DNA of 64,000 bases from Chryseobacterium sp. VAUSW3 (GTDB taxonomy: Bacteria > Bacteroidota > Bacteroidia > Flavobacteriales > Weeksellaceae), in assembly GCF_002205795.1 (NCBI RefSeq), contig NZ_NIUY01000001.1, forward strand, positions 930,001 through 994,000, in the 5' to 3' direction. How positions within the stretch are numbered: the stretch's first letter is position 1; each line of letters opens with the position of its first letter. Positions 35,110 through 41,970 of the stretch are shown here, piece after piece. The notes beneath the pieces are model-generated. The model was not told the origin of the DNA and did no database searches. It saw only the letters and a program-made list of their open reading frames with translations. The position numbers and the translations under genes are program-made.

Positions 35110-35544
35110 ATGCTTTCGAAAACATGTGAATATGCGTTAAGAGCAATGATCTATATCGCGCAGCAATCAAAGGACGGACATATGGTGAATATTAAAGAAA
35201 TCTCCGAGAAGATCAATTCACCGGAGCTTTTTATCGCCAAAATTCTGCAGAGCCTCAGCAAAAAAGGCTACCTGCAAAGTTCAAAAGGCCGATATGGCGG
35301 ATTCTGCATTTCCGATAAGGAAGCGGAATTTTCACTGGCAGATATTGTGGAAGCGATTGATGGCAGTAAAATGTTTCATGGCTGTGGATTGGGACTTGAA
35401 TTCTGTTCAGAGACAAATCCCTGTCCGATTCATAACCAGTACAAAGAAGCCCGCGACAAACTGTATTCAATTTATGGCGAAGTGACGCTGAGCAGTTTCC
35501 GAAACGGAAATGAAGCCGATATACTTCAGCTGAAAAGAAGGTAA
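35110..35544 (+). CDS. Rrf2-family regulator with NsrR/IscR-type cysteines
   Basis: A 144-residue winged-helix regulator. It begins MLSKTCEYALRAMIYIAQQ, the Rrf2 signature, with the recognition-helix region ELFIAKILQSLSKKGYLQSSKGRYGGF. Three cysteines, C92-x6-C99-x5-C105 (GCGLGLEFCSETNPCPIH), match the Fe-S ligands of NsrR and IscR. It therefore probably senses nitric oxide, oxidants or Fe-S status through a cluster. It is preceded by an operator-like repeat over its own promoter, and the same repeat lies 57 bases before the next gene, so it probably controls both itself and the operon 35622-39680. Confidence 0.93.
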   Translation: MLSKTCEYALRAMIYIAQQSKDGHMVNIKEISEKINSPELFIAKILQSLSKKGYLQSSKGRYGGFCISDKEAEFSLADIVEAIDGSKMFHGCGLGLEFCSETNPCPIHNQYKEARDKLYSIYGEVTLSSFRNGNEADILQLKRR

Positions 35545-35563
35545 AAAATTTTAAACAATAATC

Positions 35564-35587
35564 AGACAAATTGGTCTTAATTAAAAA
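35564..35587 (+). promoter_or_regulatory. Operator-like site upstream of the RIC operon (copy 2)
   Basis: AGAC-N6-GTCTTAATTAAAAA, matching 22 of 24 positions of the site before rrf2. The A of AGAC lies 58 bases before the ATG at 35622, against 56 bases at copy 1. It occupies the 77-base gap between rrf2 and the double-DUF2249/RIC gene. Confidence 0.72.
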
Positions 35588-35621
35588 GCAATAAATCAAC
35601 CCTAAACCTAATTTAAATAAC

Positions 35622-36746
35622 ATGGCAACACTCCAAACACTGAACGTAACCCTTTTAGAACCTAGATTAAAGCATCCCACAGTTTTTAAATATTTCGACG
35701 CGTTGGCGGCTGGTGAAAACTTCGTCATCGAAAACGATCACGACCCAAAACCACTTTACTACGAGCTTCTTGCCGAGCGTGGAAACATTTTTACCTGGGA
35801 ATATCTGGAAAAAGGTCCGGAATGGTTCGTTGTTCAGATTGCAAAAAATCCAACAGAGGAAAGTCACGATATACAAACGTTAGACGTTACCCAACTTGAG
35901 CCGCGAATGAAGCATCCTACAGTTTTTAAATATTTCGATGCACTGGCTGCCGGTGAGGCTTTCGTTATTGAAAACGATCACGATCCTAAACCGTTATATT
36001 ACGAACTTCTAGCCGAACGAGGAAATATCTTCACCTGGGAATATCTGGAACAGGGCCCTGAATGGTTTAAAGTGAAAATCGCCAAAAATCCCGATGAAAA
36101 CACGCCACAAAAAGGTTCAATTCCTGAAAAGGACGTGAAAAAAGCAGCGCTTTTAAAAGAAAAAGGGGTGACTTTCGGTTGCAGCGATTCCGGTCCGAAA
36201 TTCCCCGACAATAAAGATTACGACGAATGGGAACTCGGCATGTTGGCCGATTATATCGTGGCGACGCATCACCAGTACATTAAAGATAATGCTGAAAGCC
36301 TGAACGGTCTCGCCATAAAAGTCGCCGAACATCACGGGGAAAATAATCCCGAACTGCACCGTGTGGCTACCAGTACGCATCATTTCCTGCAGGATCTGCT
36401 CAATCACATTACGAACGAAGAGGAAGTGCTTTTCCCTGTCATCCGGCAGTTGTTGAGTAAAAAAGACAATCCGTCCGAAGTATTAAGCTACGAAGCCGGG
36501 ACTCTGGATCACCCAATCCGCATCCTGTTAAAGGAGCACGAAATCGCTGGCGAAGACCTCAATTTCCTGAGAAGAATCACCAATAATTTCGCACCTCCGA
36601 AAAACGCATGTAACTCTTTTACTTACCTTTATGAAAAACTGAAGGAGTTCGAGAGCGATCTTTATCTCCATCTGCGCATCGAAAACGATTATCTGTTCCC
36701 GAGAGCATTAAAGCTGGATGAAGAGATTGCCGCGGCTCATTCATAA
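35622..36746 (+). CDS. Tandem DUF2249 plus RIC (YtfE/ScdA-type) di-iron fusion protein
   Basis: A 374-residue fusion. Residues 5-78 and 85-158 are two DUF2249 domains that are copies of each other (about 90% identical over 74 residues, exact 80-residue period). Residues about 160-374 are a RIC (repair of iron centres) protein: GCSDSG, then ADYIVATHHQYI, KVAEHHGENNPEL, LLNHITNEEEVLFPVI, LLKEHEIAGEDL, PPKNACNSFTYLYEKL and DLYLHLRIENDYLFPRAL, which supply the His and Glu ligands of a hemerythrin-like di-iron site. RIC proteins help mend Fe-S clusters damaged by nitric oxide or peroxide. It is first in a tight operon and has the regulator's operator-like site in its leader. Confidence 0.92.
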   Translation: MATLQTLNVTLLEPRLKHPTVFKYFDALAAGENFVIENDHDPKPLYYELLAERGNIFTWEYLEKGPEWFVVQIAKNPTEESHDIQTLDVTQLEPRMKHPTVFKYFDALAAGEAFVIENDHDPKPLYYELLAERGNIFTWEYLEQGPEWFKVKIAKNPDENTPQKGSIPEKDVKKAALLKEKGVTFGCSDSGPKFPDNKDYDEWELGMLADYIVATHHQYIKDNAESLNGLAIKVAEHHGENNPELHRVATSTHHFLQDLLNHITNEEEVLFPVIRQLLSKKDNPSEVLSYEAGTLDHPIRILLKEHEIAGEDLNFLRRITNNFAPPKNACNSFTYLYEKLKEFESDLYLHLRIENDYLFPRALKLDEEIAAAHS

Positions 36747-36758
36747 AAAAAATCAACA

Positions 36759-37256
36759 ATGGAAAAAAAACCGATCAAACGCAACGAAAATCTGGTTCCC
36801 GTTTCCCGCGAACATCACGCAACGCTGCTTTTCTGCTGGAAACTGCGCACCGGTGTAAAAGCGGAAACCGAACCCGAAAGAATGATTCGTTACACCAACT
36901 GGTTCTGGTTAAATCATTTACAAAGCCATTTTGCAACGGAAGAAAAACTGCTTTTCATTGATACCGAAGACGAAATGGTGAAGAAAGGGCTGGCCGATCA
37001 CCAACGGATTCTGGCGAAAATCAATGAAATTAACGTAAGGTCGAACACCAGAACATATCCGCTGTTGCTTGAGCTTGCCACGCTGATCGATGATCACACC
37101 CGATATGAAGAGCGTCAGCTTTTCCCTTATCTGGAAGAAAAGTTTTCGGAGCTGGAACTCGGGAAGATTGGTGAAACGCTGCACAGTGAAGACCACGATG
37201 CCGTGGAAGATTATGATGATGAATTCTGGGCAAAGGAAAAAAGGAATCATTTATGA
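36759..37256 (+). CDS. Hemerythrin-domain protein
   Basis: A 165-residue four-helix protein of the HHE cation-binding type. Potential iron ligands follow the usual order: SREHHATLLFCWK (residues 17-29), FATEEKLLF, DHQRILAKI, and DDHTRYEERQLFPYLEEKF. It begins 12 bases after the RIC fusion and its ATGA stop overlaps the next start codon. Such proteins bind O2 or NO at a di-iron site; a role beside RIC in nitric-oxide handling is inferred from the operon. The C-terminus is acidic and Lys-rich with no added domain. Confidence 0.88.
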   Translation: MEKKPIKRNENLVPVSREHHATLLFCWKLRTGVKAETEPERMIRYTNWFWLNHLQSHFATEEKLLFIDTEDEMVKKGLADHQRILAKINEINVRSNTRTYPLLLELATLIDDHTRYEERQLFPYLEEKFSELELGKIGETLHSEDHDAVEDYDDEFWAKEKRNHL

Positions 37257-38083
37257 AAACAATTTCAATCAATACAAAGATTTCGGAGCTTATCAAAGAA
37301 AACTCCGGCAGTGTAGATGCTCTCGCCTCTATTGCGAAACCTTTGGAGAAGCTGAAGAATCCTATTCTCCGCAAGATCATGGCTTCGCGGGTTACTATTG
37401 CTGAAGCTTCGAAAATGACGGGAACAAAAGTAGATGATTTCAAGCGCGTGCTTTCGCCGCTGGGATTTATTTTTGAAGGCGACGAATCCGCTAAGGAAGA
37501 GTTGTCAGCAGCTCCGAGACCTTTATGGCTGAAAGATGCGCCAAAAGAAATCATTGATTTTTACGATGTGCGCCCGATTATCGACGACGGTGCCGACCCG
37601 CTGAAAGAAATTCTTCACCGTTTCAAAGAAGTGAAACCGGGTGAAATTCTCTGCGTGATCAACGGTTTTGTGCCCACGCCTTTAATCCATCTTCTGAAAC
37701 AGGAAAAAGCCGAAGATACTTTTGTGGAAACCATCAGCGACAAAGAATTCCACACCTATTTCCTGAAGAAAAAGAAAGAAGCGGAGATGGCTGATTCTTT
37801 CGAAAGTAAATTACAGATGAATGGCGTTGAAGCCTTCAATGTAATTCTTGCAAAATTCGGTGAAGATCAGATACGCCGGATCGATGTGCGCGGACTTGAA
37901 ATGCCAGGCCCGATGCACACCATTTTGGGCGAACTCGAAAAACTTCCAGAAGGAAACGCCCTGTTCATCGATCACAAAAGAGTTCCGGTTTATCTTTTAG
38001 AAGAACTGGCAGACAAGGATTTCGAAGTTCATATCCATAACGTGGCTGAAGGCGATGTAAAAATGCTTATTTTCAGAAAATAA
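37253..38083 (+). CDS. DUF1858/ScdA_N plus double DUF2249 protein
   Basis: A 276-residue cytosolic protein. The N-terminal 65 residues (ISINTKISELIKENSGSVDALASIAKP...MTGTKVDDF) match the ScdA_N/DUF1858 helical domain found in front of RIC proteins. Two DUF2249 modules follow, about residues 98-170 (FYDVRPIIDDGADPLKEIL) and 205-276 (RIDVRGLEMPGPMHTIL), both with the TusA-like 'D-V-R' strand. It thus carries the same parts as the RIC fusion, but with the hemerythrin part missing. The ATGA overlap upstream and the TAATG overlap downstream show translational coupling. Its role in sulfur or Fe-S handling is inferred. Confidence 0.87.
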   Translation: MKTISINTKISELIKENSGSVDALASIAKPLEKLKNPILRKIMASRVTIAEASKMTGTKVDDFKRVLSPLGFIFEGDESAKEELSAAPRPLWLKDAPKEIIDFYDVRPIIDDGADPLKEILHRFKEVKPGEILCVINGFVPTPLIHLLKQEKAEDTFVETISDKEFHTYFLKKKKEAEMADSFESKLQMNGVEAFNVILAKFGEDQIRRIDVRGLEMPGPMHTILGELEKLPEGNALFIDHKRVPVYLLEELADKDFEVHIHNVAEGDVKMLIFRK

Positions 38084-39348
38084 TGGCAGAGATCAACATC
38101 GGGAAAGCACCCGGAAACAAAGCAGTACTGCCGTTTTATGCCACGGGAGCCGTAGCTTTTTTGGTGTTGTGTATCGTGATGCTCTGCACGCCGCAGTCGT
38201 TTACCCAGCACTATTTCACGCCGCATTTGCTCACCATTGTGCATATCGCTGCGCTGGGCTGGGGAACCATGGTTATTTTCGGGGCTGCGCACCAGCTTTT
38301 GCCAGTGATTTGCGAGCAGGATCTGTACAGCGAAAAAATGGCTTCGGCGAGTTGGTACGCCCTTACCGCAGGGATTATTCTCCTTACCTGGAAATTCTGG
38401 AATCTCGATGTGGGGTGGATGATGATTACCGGTGGCTCCCTGATCGTGTTCTCGGTTTTGCTTTTCGTTATCAATGTCTGGAAAACTACCCAAATCTGTA
38501 CAAGATATACCGCCCAGAAACTCCTCATCACAGGTTCTGCGTTCTGGCTGCTTTTTACGGTTTCCGTGGGGCTTTTGCTGGCCATTAATCTGAGTTTAAA
38601 CACACCCATGTTTCGGGTAAGTCATCTGGAAGTGCTGAAACTTCATGCGCACATGGGCATTGCGGGCTGGTTTCTGCAACTTATTACGGGCGTGAGTACC
38701 AAGCTTGTCCCGATGTTTCTGCTGGGGAAATCTTCCAAAGAATACCTCCTCAGAAACGCGTTTATCTTTCAGAATCTGGGACTTATTTTATTCCTGACCG
38801 ACGGTTATTTCTTTGCCGTAACGGGGCGGGTACTGATATACGCCGCCATTGTTCTGGCAGGCATTATTTGCTGGCTGCTTTATCTTTACGATGTATTCAG
38901 AAACCGGTTAAGGAAAAGAATAGAACTGCTGATGAAGCATACGTTTCTTTCTTTTCTGAGTTTAATTCTCGCGGTATTGCTGATTCCTGTGGTGTATTAC
39001 TCCGATGGTTACCGCTTTACGATGGTTTACGGAACCCTGATTTTCCTCGGGTGGATTACCAATATTATTCTCGGCAAAACCTTCAAAACTTTGCCCTTCA
39101 TTATCTGGAATAACCAGTATAAACACCTTTCAGGAAAAGCGAAAATTCCGCTGCCCAAAGACCTTTATCATGAAAAGCTCACCATCTGGCAGTTCAGGCT
39201 GTTTATTGCGGCGTTCCTGGTTTTTGCCCTCGGGCTGGTGCTTCAGCACTTAACTGTCATCCGAATCGGGTTGGTGTTATGGCTGGCCGTAGCGGTGATG
39301 TACTGCCTGAATGTTTTTAAATTACTTCTTCACAAAACAAAAATTTGA
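38083..39348 (+). CDS. Membrane protein related to haem-copper oxidase subunit I
   Basis: A 421-residue polytopic membrane protein with about 12 helices. Histidines fall in helix contexts typical of haem ligands: PHLLTIVHIAALGWG (H48, H54), FGAAHQLLPVI (H70), and LKLHAHMGIAGWFLQLITGVSTKLVPMF (H188, H190). The last stretch resembles the 'H-x-H-x2-x-GW' of NorB/CcoN-type subunits. The usual CuB triad in its canonical order is not obvious, so catalysis is uncertain. In this operon, between DUF2249 proteins and a SufT-like factor, a role in nitric-oxide reduction or sensing is the most likely inference. Start ATG overlaps the previous stop codon. Confidence 0.75.
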   Translation: MAEINIGKAPGNKAVLPFYATGAVAFLVLCIVMLCTPQSFTQHYFTPHLLTIVHIAALGWGTMVIFGAAHQLLPVICEQDLYSEKMASASWYALTAGIILLTWKFWNLDVGWMMITGGSLIVFSVLLFVINVWKTTQICTRYTAQKLLITGSAFWLLFTVSVGLLLAINLSLNTPMFRVSHLEVLKLHAHMGIAGWFLQLITGVSTKLVPMFLLGKSSKEYLLRNAFIFQNLGLILFLTDGYFFAVTGRVLIYAAIVLAGIICWLLYLYDVFRNRLRKRIELLMKHTFLSFLSLILAVLLIPVVYYSDGYRFTMVYGTLIFLGWITNIILGKTFKTLPFIIWNNQYKHLSGKAKIPLPKDLYHEKLTIWQFRLFIAAFLVFALGLVLQHLTVIRIGLVLWLAVAVMYCLNVFKLLLHKTKI

Positions 39349-39350
39349 AC

Positions 39351-39680
39351 ATGATATTCAACGAAAACGATAAAACCTACGATATGCAGAGCCGTGCCGA
39401 AATGGCGCTGTACGAAGTGATAGACCCCGAACTGATGGTGAACATCATGGATCTGGGCCTGGTTTATGAAATTAATTTCCCCGAAGAAAACAAAGTTCAT
39501 ATCGTGATGACGCTTACCTCGCAGTTTTGTCCCATGGGCGACGCCATTAAAACCGGGGTACAGAACGCACTGGAAACCGAATTCCCCGGCATCGAGGTAG
39601 AAATTGAACTCACCTTCAGCCCCGCCTGGAATTACGACTGCGTTTCGCAGGAAGGCATGATGCAGCTGCAGAACAGGTAG
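39351..39680 (+). CDS. SufT-like (DUF59/MIP18) metal-sulfur cluster assembly factor
   Basis: A 109-residue protein of the MIP18/DUF59 family, which helps mature Fe-S proteins. The core VIDPELMVNIMDLGLVYEI is the family signature, and LTSQFCPMGDAI carries the conserved Cys; a second Cys lies in WNYDCVSQEG. The frame can begin at a TTG (39345) overlapping the upstream stop codon, but the ATG at 39351 is preferred. It is the last gene of the Rrf2-controlled operon and fits with RIC as an Fe-S repair function. No clear terminator follows; the next gene starts 66 bases later. Confidence 0.9.
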   Translation: MIFNENDKTYDMQSRAEMALYEVIDPELMVNIMDLGLVYEINFPEENKVHIVMTLTSQFCPMGDAIKTGVQNALETEFPGIEVEIELTFSPAWNYDCVSQEGMMQLQNR

Positions 39681-39746
39681 AAAATGAATACAATGTTTCG
39701 GCTTTTAACTACTTTTATCAACCTGTATCAAAGTTGAAATTCCACC

Positions 39747-40520
39747 ATGAAAAAAATCCTTTTGCTGCTGTCTGTTTTTGCATTCAGCTTTTTGTTTTCC
39801 CAGATCGCCAGAACTTTTACGGTCGGCGGAATTCCGCGGAAAGCAATTCTTTTTGAACCATCGGTAAAGACGGCAAAATCTCCCGTAATCTTTGTGTTTC
39901 ACGGACATGGCGGCAACGCGCAGTTTGCATCAAATAAAATCGATTTCCAGAATTACGATAAGGAAGCGTTGGTTGTTTTTATGGAAGGCATCCCCGGAAT
40001 TTCGGGCTATGTGGTGGATAAAAAAGGCCTTCTGAACGGGTGGCAAATGTTCCCGAACGATCACGGCAACCGCGATGTATTATTCTTCGATGAGGTTTTA
40101 AAAGATCTGACTAAAAATTACACCATCGATGCTTCGAGAATTTATGTCGTAGGACATTCCAACGGTGCGAGATTCGTGAATGTACTGTGGATAGAAAGAG
40201 CGGATAAAATTGCGGCCATCTGTTCCGTTGCGGCGCAGGGCGGCAGGATGATCAAAGGAGCCAAACCGCTTTCGGTTTGGATGAGTATGGGAAAAAACGA
40301 TCCGCTGGTTCCGTACACGATGCAGAAACGATCTATTCCTATCGTCGCAGATAATCTGAAAACAGATCCCAAAACCGCCTTGGTAAAAGGCGATAAAACC
40401 ATTTACACCGGAACCAATCATACCGAACTCGTGGTCGAAGAACGCAATGCCGGACATGAATTCCCTCATGAATCTATCCCCGAAATAATAGAATTTTTTA
40501 GGAGGAACAGTAAGAAGTAG
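39747..40520 (+). CDS. Secreted alpha/beta-hydrolase, PHB-depolymerase/LpqC-like esterase
   Basis: A 257-residue exported hydrolase with a signal peptide (MKKILLLLSVFAFSFLFSQ). The fold is readable from VIFVFHGHGGNAQFA (oxyanion region) and the nucleophile elbow VVGHSNGARFV (G-x-S-x-G), with the acid Asp near MGKNDPLVPY and the catalytic His near NAGHEFP. The family acts on short polyesters, feruloyl esters or acyl groups; the substrate is unknown. It is not obviously part of the Fe-S operon, although it lies 66 bases downstream on the same strand. Confidence 0.88.
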   Translation: MKKILLLLSVFAFSFLFSQIARTFTVGGIPRKAILFEPSVKTAKSPVIFVFHGHGGNAQFASNKIDFQNYDKEALVVFMEGIPGISGYVVDKKGLLNGWQMFPNDHGNRDVLFFDEVLKDLTKNYTIDASRIYVVGHSNGARFVNVLWIERADKIAAICSVAAQGGRMIKGAKPLSVWMSMGKNDPLVPYTMQKRSIPIVADNLKTDPKTALVKGDKTIYTGTNHTELVVEERNAGHEFPHESIPEIIEFFRRNSKK

Positions 40521-40535
40521 CAGTTACATACCGCT

Positions 40536-40601
40536 GAAACTTTTGTTTCACCTTTATGGAACTTTTGTTTCATTATAGTGAAAATTTTGTTTTAGAAGTA
40601 T
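40536..40601. repeat. Three tandem 22-bp repeats with a palindromic core
   Basis: Three consecutive 22-base units at 40536-40557, 40558-40579 and 40580-40601. The first contains TGAAACTTTTGTTTCA, an inverted repeat TGAAAC/GTTTCA; the second differs mainly in its second base and tail; the third is more diverged (TGAAAATTTTGTTTTA). The period is exactly two helical turns. The site lies between the 3' ends of two convergent genes, next to an AT-rich orphan gene. It is too short and has no spacers, so it is not a CRISPR array. Confidence 0.75.
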
Positions 40602-40708
40602 GATTTAAAAGTGAGTCGCAAACGCTCTCGACTTTGCTCACGGGGATTTTAAATTATCAGATGGTGCTACACTTTTTATTTTTTTGGATAAGACGACCTC
40701 ATAAAAAT

Positions 40709-41833
40709 TCAAATGTAATAATGATTTGAGATAATTTCTTTAAGTTTTGACTTGTTGATGCCGCCTCCAACATGCGATATATCTCCAATTTCTTCCAGAG
40801 AGTTTATAACATTGTGTTCTATAAGTGTTTTTCCAATGATGGTTTCAAAACTGTCTTTAACACGTTTGTATCTAAAAAACACTTTTGGTTCAGGAGATAA
40901 TTTAGACTTCATTATTTCAATTTTTTTCTCAAAATAAAATCGCACCGTAGATTCGATCAATTTTTTGTAATCCGTTTTTCCAAGCGTTCTATAGCTTAAG
41001 CAGGTATCTGTCTCGTTCAAAGCAAAAGGTGATATATCAATAATCAATAAACCTATTTTATTACACCTATTGATAAAGTCCTGTTTATCGTCTATAGAGA
41101 TGCGCAGTACATCTTCCAGGTCGCTTTTAAAGAAAAATTGTGAAAAATTTGTTGCAGGATTATAAATGTAATTGCTTTTGTTGCCCCAGAGCGGTGCTTC
41201 AGCAATCATAATATAATTTATCTTGTCTATCTCATCAAGATTTTTCAACCAAATATTTTTTATTTTATCAAAAGAGGTTTGGAGATAAAGCAGGTCATTT
41301 TTAAAATTTGTACCATAGCCCTTTTTCTGATAAAATGATTTGATTATTTGTTCCATTTTACGGTAATCGAAAACTTCCTGTGAATCAATTTCCATTCTTT
41401 CAGCTTCACTATGGCTTAAATAAAGCTTTTTCCCTAACGAGGTTAACCAGTAAACTGTTGGGCCAAAGTAATCTGAAAAAGCGTAGGGTAGCTCTTCTTC
41501 ATCCAAGATTTCAAGAATACCTTTAAACCAATCAATATATTCTTTATTGTTTCCGATACATTGTTTGAGAAAACCTTCATGCTCCTCGATAAACAGGTCA
41601 GCTAGTTGACTTATACTGGGCTCAATTCTATTTAAAGAAATATCAAATTTGTGCTGGATCCACTTTGAGACAATTACTTCTCTATCTGTTTCCGAGAAAA
41701 AGCTGCATCTCCAGGAAAGACCTGACGGCGACAAAGATGGAATTATTTTCAGTTTTCCATAACCTTTTTCATGCAAAGCAGCTGCAATGAAAAGCACTCT
41801 CTGCATATTGAACATGTATAAATTGGAACTCAT
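40709..41833 (-). CDS. Orphan 374-residue protein, AT-rich, possibly acquired
   Basis: I do not recognise this protein with confidence. The N-terminal ~45 residues (MQRVLFIAAALHEKGYGKLKIIP then SPSGLSWRCSFF) look like a small conserved domain. The central part is helical. The C-terminal half has YIMIAEAPLWGNKSNYIYNP and GLLIIDISPFAL, recalling the glycosylase-like fold of uracil-DNA glycosylases, but no full motif set is present. It ends in a Gly-rich turn SHVGGGINKSK. It is clearly AT-rich (28% and 27% G+C in 40921-40980 and 41041-41100 by hand count, against 42% in 42061-42120 of tnaA) and flanked by a 22-bp repeat array, which suggests horizontal transfer. Confidence 0.75.
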   Translation of the reverse strand: MSSNLYMFNMQRVLFIAAALHEKGYGKLKIIPSLSPSGLSWRCSFFSETDREVIVSKWIQHKFDISLNRIEPSISQLADLFIEEHEGFLKQCIGNNKEYIDWFKGILEILDEEELPYAFSDYFGPTVYWLTSLGKKLYLSHSEAERMEIDSQEVFDYRKMEQIIKSFYQKKGYGTNFKNDLLYLQTSFDKIKNIWLKNLDEIDKINYIMIAEAPLWGNKSNYIYNPATNFSQFFFKSDLEDVLRISIDDKQDFINRCNKIGLLIIDISPFALNETDTCLSYRTLGKTDYKKLIESTVRFYFEKKIEIMKSKLSPEPKVFFRYKRVKDSFETIIGKTLIEHNVINSLEEIGDISHVGGGINKSKLKEIISNHYYI

Positions 41834-41921
41834 TTCACTGAAATTTTTTAGCGATCATTGTTAAAAATCTGTGCCGAGATCGTATTAAATCCAAAACAGA
41901 AATTGGTTTACAAATTAGGAA

Positions 41922-41970
41922 AAATAATGGTAAAAATCCGCTCAGCAATGCCGAACGGATTTCATTATTT
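41922..41970 (-). terminator. Terminator of tnaA
   Basis: A compound stem: AAATCCG/CGGATTT (41934-41940 with 41956-41962), extended outward by AAATAATG/CATTATTT. On the reverse strand it starts at the tnaA stop codon and runs into a T-containing tract. Confidence 0.7.

Noticed and set aside
38029-38493. Antisense frame of 154 codons opposite the oxidase-like membrane gene
   Set aside because: Rich in Pro, Arg and His without a fold; it results from codon structure of the real gene on the forward strand.
40536-40601. CRISPR array
   Set aside because: The 22-base units are directly adjacent with no spacers, and no cas gene is in the window.
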